A DNA stretch of 64,000 bases from Streptococcus sanguinis SK49 (GTDB taxonomy: Bacteria > Bacillota > Bacilli > Lactobacillales > Streptococcaceae): contig NZ_GL890985.1 of assembly GCF_000212815.1 (NCBI RefSeq), positions 1,130,816-1,194,815 on the forward strand. The letters run 5' to 3'. This document shows positions 37,074 through 45,216 of the stretch, piece by piece (positions within the stretch are counted from its first letter, which is position 1; every line of letters starts with the position of its first letter). The position numbers and the translations under genes are program-made. The notes under the pieces were generated by a model. The model searched no databases and was not told the DNA's origin. It was given only the letters and a program-made list of their open reading frames with translations.

Positions 37074-37712
37074 ATGAAAAAGAAGTACTTTCTGCTCTCC
37101 CTGACTATCTTAGCCGGTCTCTCTCTGTCCTCTTGTAGCCTTATCAGGAGCTATAGCAGTCGGAAACCATCTGATTCTTCTAGTCGGGTTTCCCTGAGAG
37201 ATGACAGTGATACAAGTAGTAGCAGTCGTAAAGAAAAAGATTCGTCAAAGACTACTGGTACGCAGCGGGTCGGATCTGATGATTATGGCTATATTAGTAT
37301 TCCTGATAATTGGATTAAGTTTACAGACGTAGATGGTGGCGACAGCGTCCAGTATACGGATGGAAGTGGCTATAACATTGTCACGATGAATGCTTATACA
37401 AAAGAAAAAGCCAATATTGGAGAAGGTGAAGAATTCAACGCTGAAACCATTGCCCAACGTATTGCCTACCACTGGAAGGATAATAAGGAAGTCGATGATT
37501 TTTGGGGAGCAAAGAGTACCGTAGCTGGAAATGAAGCCTTTCAGATTAATGTTGTTTTAAAATCCACTCAAAACCTAACGGTTTGGGTCTTCAAACAAGG
37601 CGATAAGGTCTATATGATGTCCTTTGAAGGCGATGAAGACACTCTGTATGAATTTATCCCCTATATCGAAGATACTTGGAGCGTCAGCAAGGACGGTGGA
37701 AAAAGCATTTAG
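37074..37712 (+). CDS. Hypothetical lipoprotein (paralogue of 35209-35841)
   Basis: A 212-residue lipoprotein: signal peptide with lipobox SLSSC, a Ser/Arg/Asp-rich linker to about residue 60, then a conserved domain (DDYGYISIPDNWIKF, NIVTMNAYT, EEFNAETIAQ, MSFEGDEDTLYEF). I know no function; the fold could be a small ligand-binding or protein-contact domain. This copy is intact, while the copy upstream of pnuC is interrupted. ATG 37074 is chosen because GGAAGG at 37061-37066 is then well spaced. A terminator follows at 37753. Confidence 0.8.
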   Translation: MKKKYFLLSLTILAGLSLSSCSLIRSYSSRKPSDSSSRVSLRDDSDTSSSSRKEKDSSKTTGTQRVGSDDYGYISIPDNWIKFTDVDGGDSVQYTDGSGYNIVTMNAYTKEKANIGEGEEFNAETIAQRIAYHWKDNKEVDDFWGAKSTVAGNEAFQINVVLKSTQNLTVWVFKQGDKVYMMSFEGDEDTLYEFIPYIEDTWSVSKDGGKSI

Positions 37713-37752
37713 CGACGGCATTTGATGATTGCTCTCTAAGTTCATAAAAAGC

Positions 37753-37781
37753 AAATCTGGGACTCGTTCTCAGATTTTTTT
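37753..37781 (+). terminator. Terminator after the lipoprotein gene
   Basis: A ten-base stem AAATCTGGGA/TCTCAGATTT (one wobble), loop CTCGT, then a T run. Confidence 0.78.
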
Positions 37782-37879
37782 GTGAGATGGATTATATCAT
37801 ATTCTTTGAGTTTGATAAGATTTAAGAAGGCTCATTTTATGATATAATAAAAAGAATTTGAATACAGAAAGAAAAATAT

Positions 37880-38374
37880 ATGACTCAAGAAATCGACCTT
37901 GAAAAGTACCATCAGCTAGCCCTACAAAAGCAGAAAGAGCACCGAAAATTTTTAGCCAGTCTCAAGAAAAAGCCACCAAAAAATCTAGATAAGATTGCCC
38001 AGCAAATTCATGATGAGGTCTTTGAAGAGATTGACTGTACAGCCTGCGCCAATTGTTGTAAGACTCTGGGACCAGACTTTAAGGAAGCCGATATTGTCCG
38101 TATTGCCAAGTATTTCAAGATGAAGCTGCCGGCTTTTGAAGAGGAGTTTCTTCAGGTGGACGAAGATGGTGACAAGGTCTTCAAGGCTATGCCTTGTCCT
38201 TTTTTAGGTGGAGACAATCTCTGCTCAATCTACGATGTCCGTCCCAAGGCCTGCCGAGAATTCCCTCACACAGACCGCAAGAAGATTCATCAAATTAATC
38301 ATCTAACAATCAAAAATACCCTGACTTGCCCAGCGGCTTATCTTTTTGTGGAGAAGCTGCAGGATAGGTTGTAG
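37880..38374 (+). CDS. YkgJ family cysteine-cluster protein
   Basis: A 164-residue soluble protein with a CxxCxxCC cluster near residues 54-61 (CTACANCC) and a later CPFLGGDNLC with RPKACREFP, the pattern of the YkgJ/Fe-S or zinc cluster family (formerly UPF0153). The cysteines probably bind a metal cluster. No function is established. The N-terminal 45 residues are a basic helical extension. It appears to be transcribed alone. Confidence 0.85.
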   Translation: MTQEIDLEKYHQLALQKQKEHRKFLASLKKKPPKNLDKIAQQIHDEVFEEIDCTACANCCKTLGPDFKEADIVRIAKYFKMKLPAFEEEFLQVDEDGDKVFKAMPCPFLGGDNLCSIYDVRPKACREFPHTDRKKIHQINHLTIKNTLTCPAAYLFVEKLQDRL

Positions 38375-38571
38375 AATCCCCCTCTAAATCTTGTACAAAA
38401 ATTCTAGGGCGGAAGTATCTTATATCTGTTAGACTATAGTTAGAATTGAATACGGCCTAAAAGTTGTGTGAAAAAGATAAAATTTTCTCGGAGCAGGAGC
38501 CCCTCCGTCAATTTTCCAATTTTCACTTTGCTTTTAACGGCTTTAGTATCTTTTGTGAGGTGAAAAAGAAT

Positions 38572-39405
38572 ATGATGCATCAATTCAATCGAACCATGGA
38601 ATATCTGGAAAGTAAGCTGGACGCAGAAGTGGATTTGCAGCAATTCCAGCAGCTATCGGGCTATTCTTATGCTCTCTTTAGCAGGCTCTTTTCTATTCTA
38701 GCAGATATGACTTTAGCAGAATACTTGCGCAATCGTAGGCTGTCAGAAGCTGTAACGGACTTGCGGGAAAGCTCTGAGAAAGTCATTGACATAGCGGTGA
38801 AATACGGCTATGAGTCTGCCGATGCCTTTAGCGCAGCCTTCAAGAAATTCCATGGTGCGACTCCCTCAGAAGTTCGAAATGGAAAACCTTATCGGGTCTT
38901 TCCTAGACTTCAATTATCCTTAAAGATTACAGGAGGAAAGAACATGGATATCAAGATTCAAAAGAAACCTGCTTTTACTGTGGCTGGCGTCCTATTAGAA
39001 GCTATTGACAATAGCCAGTGCCCGTCTGCATGGGAGCAGCTCTATGCCAATCACAGCTTTGAAAGCCTGGAAAGTCTGGGCAGTGGCCAATCTTTTGGCG
39101 TCTGCTCGGATGTCAAAGAAGGCGAAATCATCAACTATATGGCCGCTTATGATGTGGCGGATAAAGCGAAAGCAGAAGAACTAGGTCTGTCAATCAAGGA
39201 AATCTCAGAAGCGGAATATGCCATCGTACCAGTCAAAGGGGCAATCCCCGCCAGTATCCACCATGCTTGGAAATATGTCTTGGAAGTCTTTTTCCCAGAA
39301 ACTGACTATCGCCACTCAGGAGCACCAGATTTTGAAGTTTACACCGAGGGTGATATGTCCTCCCCAGACTATCAAATAGAACTCTGGATACCTGTGGTGA
39401 AATAA
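38572..39405 (+). CDS. AraC-family regulator with GyrI-like effector domain
   Basis: A 277-residue transcription factor. Residues 1-110 form a two-HTH AraC-type DNA-binding domain (DIAVKYGYESADAFSAAFKK is the second helix-turn-helix); residues about 124-277 form a GyrI-like small-molecule-binding domain (starting MDIKIQKKPAFTVAGV). The order resembles SoxS/Rob-type drug-responsive activators. Start ATG 38572 has GAGGTG upstream. The target genes are unknown. Its final codons PDYQIELWIPVVK recur in altered form at 40445-40486. Confidence 0.85.
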   Translation: MMHQFNRTMEYLESKLDAEVDLQQFQQLSGYSYALFSRLFSILADMTLAEYLRNRRLSEAVTDLRESSEKVIDIAVKYGYESADAFSAAFKKFHGATPSEVRNGKPYRVFPRLQLSLKITGGKNMDIKIQKKPAFTVAGVLLEAIDNSQCPSAWEQLYANHSFESLESLGSGQSFGVCSDVKEGEIINYMAAYDVADKAKAEELGLSIKEISEAEYAIVPVKGAIPASIHHAWKYVLEVFFPETDYRHSGAPDFEVYTEGDMSSPDYQIELWIPVVK

Positions 39406-39458
39406 AATGGTGCTTGCAAGTCATTTTTTAGATGTTGATTACAGAGGAGGATGATGCT

Positions 39459-40385
39459 ATGCTGATGTATTTTGGGGACGTTCCTCTTTGTTATACATAT
39501 TCACTTGCGATGGCGCTTCATTCGTATGGTTATGATGTTCGCCCTGAGTTTTTGGAAACCATTATGTTAATGGGAAATGGCGCTAGTATTGTAAAGGAAG
39601 ATGAAAAACACCCCTTAGTCTTCTTTGATAATGGGATGCCAGATAGTTCTATCAGCCATTCTTTAAACATTCTGGGTTTTACATATGATGAATACTATAT
39701 AAAGGATTCAAATGCGGTGAATCTTCTCTCTATCAGAGAAATCTTAAGCAAGTTCTTGCTCAGCGGGCCTCTTGTTCTTGGCCCTTTGGACATGGGTTAT
39801 CTCACTTATAATCCCAATCATATCCATTTGTATGGGGTGGACCATTTTGTTTCAGTTTATGATCTAGATGATGAGTTTATCTATTTCCATGATCCAGCAG
39901 GCTTTGCTTGTATGAAAATGACTTTCTCAGAATTTGCGAATGCCTGGGAAGCTAAAAATATCGACTATAAAAGAGGTTCTTTCTCCATGTGGGGAAACTT
40001 CAAAAAAATCAAATCTCCAACTTCCAAAGAGATTTATCAGAAAACATCTATGTTGATGAAGCAACGATATGAGCACGGCGAGGAGAATGTGATAGCAAGA
40101 TATGCTAAGTCGGTAGCGGACAATGGCTTGAATGAAGAACAAAAGCATCTTCATCAATACTTTAGTTTCAAATTAGCTTCTATCAGAAATCTATATATGA
40201 GCAACTTCTTAAAAGACCACGATACTGTCAGATCTGAACTAAAAGAAAATTTAGCAAAGTTGTTCGGCCAAGCTCATCTATTTTGTATCGAGGAAGATTA
40301 CCAAAAACTGTCAGAAGTCTTGTTTGATATTGCAGCGTTAGATAATAAATTTAGAGATTTGTGCCTTCACTATAAAGAAGAGTAG
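39459..40385 (+). CDS. Papain-fold protein, BtrH N-terminal/C39-like
   Basis: A 308-residue protein. The N-terminal 190 residues resemble the BtrH N-terminal/C39-like cysteine-protease fold: a possible nucleophile in LCYTYSLAMAL near residue 10, histidine in GVDHFVSVYDL near 129 and an Asp in HDPAGF. BtrH transfers an acyl group in butirosin synthesis; in other bacteria the family is uncharacterised. The C-terminal 110 residues are helical and charged. ATG 39459 follows a strong GAGGAGG site. It lies between the AraC/GyrI gene and a duplicated tail of that gene, suggesting insertion. Confidence 0.65.
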   Translation: MLMYFGDVPLCYTYSLAMALHSYGYDVRPEFLETIMLMGNGASIVKEDEKHPLVFFDNGMPDSSISHSLNILGFTYDEYYIKDSNAVNLLSIREILSKFLLSGPLVLGPLDMGYLTYNPNHIHLYGVDHFVSVYDLDDEFIYFHDPAGFACMKMTFSEFANAWEAKNIDYKRGSFSMWGNFKKIKSPTSKEIYQKTSMLMKQRYEHGEENVIARYAKSVADNGLNEEQKHLHQYFSFKLASIRNLYMSNFLKDHDTVRSELKENLAKLFGQAHLFCIEEDYQKLSEVLFDIAALDNKFRDLCLHYKEE

Positions 40386-40444
40386 AAGAAGTGGGAAAAA
40401 CGAAAATGCTGTTTGGTAATGTAGCAGGATCGAAACAAGAGCCA

Positions 40445-40486
40445 CCAGACTATCAAATGGATCTATGGATTCCATTAGTGAAATAG
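40445..40486 (+). pseudogene. Duplicated tail of an AraC/GyrI gene
   Basis: This 42-base segment encodes PDYQMDLWIPLVK-stop and matches 39364-39405 (PDYQIELWIPVVK-stop) at 34 of 42 bases. Upstream there is no further similarity to the regulator, so it is a remnant left beyond the inserted papain-fold gene. Confidence 0.8.
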
Positions 40487-40491
40487 ATCAG

Positions 40492-40527
40492 AAACCAGCC
40501 GTTCGTTTTTGAGCGACTGGTTTTTTT
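40492..40527 (+). terminator. Terminator after the duplicated tail
   Basis: Stem AAACCAG/CTGGTTT extended inward by wobble pairs, then seven T residues. Confidence 0.72.
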
Positions 40528-40577
40528 GTGGCTTGTGGTATAATGAAGCTACTACAGTTACAGAAAGGACTTCTACC

Positions 40578-41267
40578 TTGTCATACAAATTTCTACTTTT
40601 CGACCTTGACCATACTCTGCTGGATTTTGATACGGCAGAAGACATCGCCCTGACTCATTTTTTGGAGGAACAGGGCGTGACGGAGATCCAGACCTACAAA
40701 GACTATTATATTCCCATGAACAAGGGGCTTTGGCGGGATCTGGAGCAGGGGAAAATCTCCAAGCCAGAGCTGGTCAATACTCGCTTTTCTCGTCTTTTTG
40801 CCCATTTTGGCATTGGGAAGGATGGAGCCGAGCTAGCTCTTCTCTATCAGCAGCATATCGCTCAGCAAGGACAAACCTACGCTGGTGCTAGCGAGTTGTT
40901 GGACAGTCTAACTGCAGCTGATTATGAGATTTACGGAGCCACCAACGGTATTACGGCTATTCAGACCGGCCGTATGGCCCATTCCGACATTTCTCCTTAT
41001 TTTAATCATATTTTCATCTCGGAGCAGATGGGAACTCTGAAGCCTGAGGCTTTGTTTTATGAAAAAATAGCAGAGCAGATATCCGATTTCGACCTGTCTC
41101 AGGCTTTGATGATTGGGGACTCTTTGACTGCAGATATTGCTGGTGCTAATAATGCTGGATTGGACTCTATCTGGTACAATCCCAAGCAGCTAGAAAATGA
41201 AAGTCCTTTTCAACCGACCTATACCGCCTATTCTTATGACGATATTATTAGACTATTGGTTCCATAA
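40578..41267 (+). CDS. YjjG-type HAD pyrimidine nucleotidase
   Basis: A 229-residue HAD hydrolase. The nucleophile motif is LFDLDHTLLDF near residue 8, motif II is GATNG near 123 and the acidic motif is MIGDSLTADIAGA near 182, as in YjjG enzymes that dephosphorylate dUMP/dTMP and non-canonical pyrimidine nucleotides (house-cleaning). The start appears to be TTG 40578, since an AGAAAGGA site lies eight bases upstream and no in-frame ATG exists nearby. Confidence 0.85.
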   Translation: MSYKFLLFDLDHTLLDFDTAEDIALTHFLEEQGVTEIQTYKDYYIPMNKGLWRDLEQGKISKPELVNTRFSRLFAHFGIGKDGAELALLYQQHIAQQGQTYAGASELLDSLTAADYEIYGATNGITAIQTGRMAHSDISPYFNHIFISEQMGTLKPEALFYEKIAEQISDFDLSQALMIGDSLTADIAGANNAGLDSIWYNPKQLENESPFQPTYTAYSYDDIIRLLVP

Positions 41268-41278
41268 GGAGACTGTAA

Positions 41279-41374
41279 ATGAAAAAATCCTTGCCTTGTT
41301 TTCTCTTAAATATATTTATATCGAGTAAGCTAGTAAAAACGCATTGCGTTTTTAAGGTGAAAAGACATAGCTAA
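41279..41374 (+). CDS. Possible 31-residue peptide
   Basis: A short frame starts at ATG 41279 with a good AAGGAG site at 41266-41271 that overlaps the end of the HAD gene. It encodes a basic, cysteine-containing peptide starting MKKSLPCFLLNIF. A hairpin terminator at 41335 lies within it, so it may be the 5' remnant of a lost gene. Confidence 0.25.
   Translation: MKKSLPCFLLNIFISSKLVKTHCVFKVKRHS
41335..41353 (+). terminator. Terminator before rpsP
   Basis: Perfect eight-base stem AAAAACGC/GCGTTTTT with loop ATT. Confidence 0.7.
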
Positions 41375-41403
41375 AAAATTTTTAACTCTGTCAAGAAAAA
41401 AAC

Positions 41404-41431
41404 TTGACAGCTATTTTTAATCTGCTATAAT
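41404..41431 (+). promoter_or_regulatory. rpsP promoter
   Basis: Consensus TTGACA (41404-41409) and TATAAT (41426-41431) are separated by 16 bases, fitting high expression of a ribosomal protein gene. Confidence 0.9.
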
Positions 41432-41497
41432 AGAACATGTGCTTAATAGCTCTGCTATTTCACCAAAAGAAAAAAATAAAGAAAAGAGACCTTAATA

Positions 41498-41770
41498 ATG
41501 GCAGTAAAAATCCGTTTGACTCGTATGGGTTCTAAGAAAAAACCTTTCTACCGTATCAATGTTGCAGACTCACGTTCACCTCGTGACGGACGTTTCATCG
41601 AAACAGTTGGTACTTACAACCCACTTGTAGCTGAAAACCAAGTGACTTTGAAGGAAGACCGTATCCTTGAGTGGTTGGGTAATGGTGCACAACCTTCTGA
41701 TACTGTACGCAACATCCTTTCAAAAGAAGGCGTATTGAAGAAATTCCACGATTCAAAATACTCTAAATAA
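41498..41770 (+). CDS. rpsP: 30S ribosomal protein S16
   Basis: A 90-residue S16, needed for early 30S assembly. The start [20 protein letters not shown] and the [14 protein letters not shown] block are diagnostic. It is followed after 19 bases by khpA, the usual order in Firmicutes. Confidence 0.99.
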   Translation: MAVKIRLTRMGSKKKPFYRINVADSRSPRDGRFIETVGTYNPLVAENQVTLKEDRILEWLGNGAQPSDTVRNILSKEGVLKKFHDSKYSK

Positions 41771-41789
41771 TAGAAGTGTAGGTTGACAT

Positions 41790-42029
41790 ATGGACACGAT
41801 TGAAAATCTAATTATTGCGATAGTGAAACCTTTGATTTCACAGCCAGATGCCTTAACTATCAAGATTGAGGATACACCTGAATTTTTAGAATATCACCTA
41901 GATCTTGATCAGAGTGATGTTGGACGTGTAATCGGTCGTAAAGGTCGTACTATCTCCGCTATAAGGACGATTGTTTACTCTGTCCCAACTGAATACAAAA
42001 AAGTTCGCATCGTTATTGATGAGAAGTAA
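41790..42029 (+). CDS. khpA: KhpA, KH-domain RNA-binding protein
   Basis: A 79-residue single KH domain protein with the RNA-binding GRKGRT loop ([17 protein letters not shown]). In pneumococcus KhpA pairs with KhpB (EloR) to regulate cell division and elongation through RNA binding. It is cotranscribed with rpsP and followed by a terminator. Confidence 0.96.
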   Translation: MDTIENLIIAIVKPLISQPDALTIKIEDTPEFLEYHLDLDQSDVGRVIGRKGRTISAIRTIVYSVPTEYKKVRIVIDEK

Positions 42030-42033
42030 GAAG

Positions 42034-42060
42034 AACGGGACCGGTGTGTCTCGTTTTTTT
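42034..42060 (+). terminator. Terminator after rpsP-khpA
   Basis: Seven-base stem AACGGGA/TCTCGTT (one wobble) and a run of T residues. Confidence 0.75.
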
Positions 42061-42145
42061 CTATTTCTCTTAGCGAACTGAGTGCGCAGCTCTCAAGTGA
42101 GCTTAGAGAAATTGATGCCCATCGAAGCGTGGAAACGGAGGAAAT

Positions 42146-42694
42146 ATGAAGTCAGAAGATTTCGCTTGGAACACCCATGAACGAGAGTGTTATGAGAATG
42201 GACAAGTGAGTCTGCCTAGTCCTTACAAGATAAAGATTCTTGATGACGGTCAGAAAAGATTGGAACTGGAGCAAATCTTGGCACAGCTTCCTCAGCAGCA
42301 GCTTGCTCAATGGGCAATGGAACATGCTACTCGCTTTATAGCTTTGATAAATATTGGTGACAATCTAAAAAAACAGCAAATCTTGACTCGAGTTCAGGAA
42401 GTGTTTGAAGCACGACTTGCGGGAAATGTTTCTGCCTATGAGCTGAGAAAGGCTGGTTTCTTAGCTCAGCAGCTGTCGCAGCAAGCCCAATCACCAGTCA
42501 GTAAGTATGCCGCTCGTGTCTTTGCCCAAGCGGTCGCAACAGCCCATATGCGAGGTCATGCCATTGTTTCGGCTGATTATGCTGTCAAAGTAATAAATTT
42601 GCAGTGTGCAGATGATATGAAAGCAGTTATCAGCGAAAGAAAACAACAGATAGAATTAGCCAAAGAATGGCAGAAAAGTATAAATGAGCTGTAG
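42146..42694 (+). CDS. Putative immunity protein (Imm-5-like)
   Basis: A 182-residue, mostly helical, Gln/Ala-rich soluble protein. The pattern LAQWAMEHA, FAQAVATAHMRGHAIVSADYAVKVI resembles the Imm-5-like family annotated as putative toxin immunity proteins, though such proteins also occur without a toxin. No toxin gene is adjacent. GGAGG precedes the start. It opens an accessory block inserted between khpA and rimM. Confidence 0.6.
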   Translation: MKSEDFAWNTHERECYENGQVSLPSPYKIKILDDGQKRLELEQILAQLPQQQLAQWAMEHATRFIALINIGDNLKKQQILTRVQEVFEARLAGNVSAYELRKAGFLAQQLSQQAQSPVSKYAARVFAQAVATAHMRGHAIVSADYAVKVINLQCADDMKAVISERKQQIELAKEWQKSINEL

Positions 42695-42709
42695 AATGGA
42701 GGCAATAGG

Positions 42710-43501
42710 ATGGATCATATCGAAAGAACTGATGGTAGGGTATCCTATCGGATAGAAGGGCGAGGTCACAAATAAACGCTTGTGCTCCTGCATGGTCTGA
42801 GTGCTGACTCAGGCATGTTTCAGCCTCAGATAGATTTTTTTAAGGATCGCTATCAGGTTATTGCGCCTGATTTACGAGGAAATGGGGAATCAAGCCAGAT
42901 GACTTGTCAGGCGGATCAGGTTTTAGATATACAGGCAGCAGATGTGCTGGCGATTTTGGAAAAAGAAGGTATCAGCCAAGCCATTATCGGAGGGACTTCC
43001 TATGGCGGTATCTTAACCATGCACCTCATGACTCAAAATCCGCAAATCTTTAAGGGAGCTTTCTTGTGCGATACTTTTTGTACGACGGATTTGTCACCAA
43101 TGATGAACTCTCTGGCTCAACTTACGGCTCCTTTGGTGAAATACTCATGGTTTATGAAGCTATCAACCTTGCCAATTTATAAACGCTGGCCTTTAGCTCG
43201 CTCCTATTTTGCTGATTTATTCGACCGGATACGACCTGAGGAGTCTGTTTTGCAGCGCAGGGCAATTGAAGCCATTGATTATCGTGCTGCCTTGGATAAG
43301 TGCAAGATTCCTACACTTTTGCTGGCGGGAGATTTTTCAGGGAAATTAGTCCAAATGATGAAAACAACCAAGGAACATCTGAGGCTTGCTCAGGATCTTG
43401 TCATTGCTGATTCGTTTGATCCGTCGAATCTATGCCAACCAGCCAAGTTTAATGCTTTGGTGGAGCAATTTGCTAAACAGGTTTTCGAAGAGAGGTCTTA
43501 A
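42710..43501 (+). pseudogene. Alpha/beta hydrolase gene with early stop
   Basis: A frame from ATG 42710 (after GGAGG at 42698-42702) encodes MDHIERTDGRVSYRIEGRGH, then meets TAA at 42773-42775, exactly where hydrolases continue with a strand leading to LLHGLSADSGM. The same frame continues to 43501 with the nucleophile elbow GTSYGG and a plausible acid (LLLAGDF). A one-base CAA-to-TAA change explains the break. Internal reinitiation at GTG 42782 would lose the first strands, so activity is unlikely. Confidence 0.82.
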
Positions 43502-43663
43502 CGCTTTTAAGGTAATACTAGCAACTGCCTCTTGTAACACGGAGCTTTATTGAATATAAAAAATTTTTGGTATTGGGGTGTCCTTATTCCACTAGTAAAA
43601 TAGCTATCTCTCAGATAGTAGTGTGTGCCCAGATAATATTGTTAAGAATTGATTGGAAACATT

Positions 43664-44449
43664 ATGAAAGAAAAAATAATCAAAACGAAAGTAGGACAGC
43701 TATTTGTATCCTATCAACCTGCGGAAAAGATTGCTGTATTTTTAAGCGGTGCAGGGAGTCTGCCGACCTATGAAAATTTTTTGCCAGTCATTCGGAAGTT
43801 ACCTAAAAATTGGGGCTATTTAACAATAGATTACCCTAATGCTGGCCAAAGCCCACTGAAAAATCAAGAAAATTTTGTTTTGGACGATCTGGTCCAATCT
43901 ATTATAGAGGTTTTATCGCATTTTAAAGTCATTCAGTATGCTATTTGCGCACACAGTATTAGCGGCCTTGTAGCTGTTAAAATTGCTGAGTCAGAGCCGT
44001 TTTGTCAGGGACTAATCTTGATTGAGCCAACCACTTATTCTGTTCTATATGGAGAATTAGCCCAGAATCCTTATCCCGAATTTTTATCCTTGCAGGAGAA
44101 AGTTCAGACGCTCGGTGGTGGATATGAATATCTGAAAAAAATAGGACAAGAGAGTTTTTCAGTAGCTGATTTTAAAATCTTATGGGCTAAGGCAGAAAAG
44201 AGTTCAGATAGATTAAAATTTGTACAAGAAGGATTTCAACATTATTGCAGTATTGCAAAAAGCGATTTTCAGAACCTAGATATTTCTTTTCAATTTCCGA
44301 TTTTTATCCTGAGTCAGGCCTATCGAGAACAAGAATATAAAGATTCCGAATTTGCTTCACAAAATACTCGGATTATTTTAGGAGGCAGCCATCATTATTT
44401 ACATTGGAGTCAGTCAGAAAAGATAGCGGAGCTTCTTTTAGAAGTGTGA
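43664..44449 (+). CDS. Alpha/beta hydrolase
   Basis: A 261-residue protein with an alpha/beta-hydrolase layout: oxyanion-region VFLSGAGSLPTYENF near residue 32, YPNAGQS loop, nucleophile elbow ICAHSISGL near 102 and a late histidine in GGSHHYLHW near 246. The substrate is unknown. The ribosome site is weak. It is AT-rich and lies next to the broken hydrolase gene, to which it is only distantly similar. Confidence 0.75.
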   Translation: MKEKIIKTKVGQLFVSYQPAEKIAVFLSGAGSLPTYENFLPVIRKLPKNWGYLTIDYPNAGQSPLKNQENFVLDDLVQSIIEVLSHFKVIQYAICAHSISGLVAVKIAESEPFCQGLILIEPTTYSVLYGELAQNPYPEFLSLQEKVQTLGGGYEYLKKIGQESFSVADFKILWAKAEKSSDRLKFVQEGFQHYCSIAKSDFQNLDISFQFPIFILSQAYREQEYKDSEFASQNTRIILGGSHHYLHWSQSEKIAELLLEV

Positions 44450-44506
44450 TGGGTAAGTTGTATGCAAGTTTTATTTTGTATACTGAAAGCAGGAGTAAAT
44501 ATACAT

Positions 44507-44542
44507 GCAAAATAGCTGAGATTTTAATCTCAGCTATTTTGC
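44507..44542. terminator. Bidirectional terminator, 16-base perfect stem
   Basis: GCAAAATAGCTGAGAT and its exact complement flank a TTTA loop. It separates the hydrolase gene from the convergent secreted-protein gene. Confidence 0.82.
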
Positions 44543-44559
44543 ACGTATTTATGAGAGTA

Positions 44560-45018
44560 TTATCCTAGAATCTCAGCAATAGCATCTCGAATCTCCTGAA
44601 CGGTTGCGGACTTGCTATGGTCACTGGTATCAAACTCAATGTATTTGCCATCAGCATCAACAGTTCCACCTACAGGCCCTTCGGATCCGTCCACAGATGT
44701 TCCGATGGCTGGTGGCAAACTTTTATCCGCATCATCAGTATCAATAACTATGATGCGAGTATTGGACTCGAGATCATCTATCATTGGAAGAGACGATGCG
44801 GAGGTCATGTTCTGACTAGCATAATATTCTAGAAAAGACTTGATGGTTAGATTGTCAATTTGAGCAATTTTTTCATCAAGGGCTGAGAGATTTCTAGTTT
44901 CCCTCGTTTCATTTTCCATCGCTTGGCCTTTTTTGACCTGTGTCAAAGCAGTTAGACTGGCGGCTGTTGTGGCTAGAATAGCAGTAGAGAGCAGGAGTTT
45001 ACTTAACTTTTTTCCCAT
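44560..45018 (-). CDS. Small secreted protein of unknown function
   Basis: A 152-residue protein with a typical signal peptide (MGKKLSKLLLSTAILATTAA, cleavage near GQA-M at about residue 33). The mature part is acidic, rich in Asp, Ser and Thr, with IIVIDTDDADKSLPP in the middle and ends VQEIRDAIAEILG. I recognise no domain and no leaderless-bacteriocin or GG-leader signature. A GTG at 45027 is an alternative start. It is transcribed from a strong minus-strand promoter at 45093-45121. Confidence 0.6.
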   Translation of the reverse strand: MGKKLSKLLLSTAILATTAASLTALTQVKKGQAMENETRETRNLSALDEKIAQIDNLTIKSFLEYYASQNMTSASSLPMIDDLESNTRIIVIDTDDADKSLPPAIGTSVDGSEGPVGGTVDADGKYIEFDTSDHSKSATVQEIRDAIAEILG

Positions 45019-45048
45019 AGTCGTCACCAACTTCTTTCTAGTTTTGCG

Positions 45049-45068
45049 TAAACACACTCGGGTGTTTA
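45049..45068. promoter_or_regulatory. Inverted repeat in the leader of the secreted-protein gene
   Basis: TAAACAC and GTGTTTA are perfect arms six bases apart. The repeat lies between the promoter and the start codon, where it could be an operator or an mRNA hairpin. Confidence 0.5.
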
Positions 45069-45092
45069 TAGTGTTAAAGCTCTATATGTATA

Positions 45093-45121
45093 ATTATACG
45101 TTAAACAGCAATTTTAATCAA
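45093..45121 (-). promoter_or_regulatory. Promoter of the secreted-protein gene
   Basis: On the minus strand TTGATT and a perfect TATAAT are separated by 17 bases. Confidence 0.7.
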
Positions 45122-45216
45122 ATAAATATAGGCAAGGGAATTCCCTCTTATCTCCCTTGTACATTCCCCTATATCATGATAAAATACTAGGCAGAGTATA
45201 ATATGTTGGAGTCGAG

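Noticed and set aside
41279..41374. A bacteriocin-type peptide
   Set aside because: It lacks a double-glycine leader and contains an internal terminator; kept only as a low-confidence short frame.
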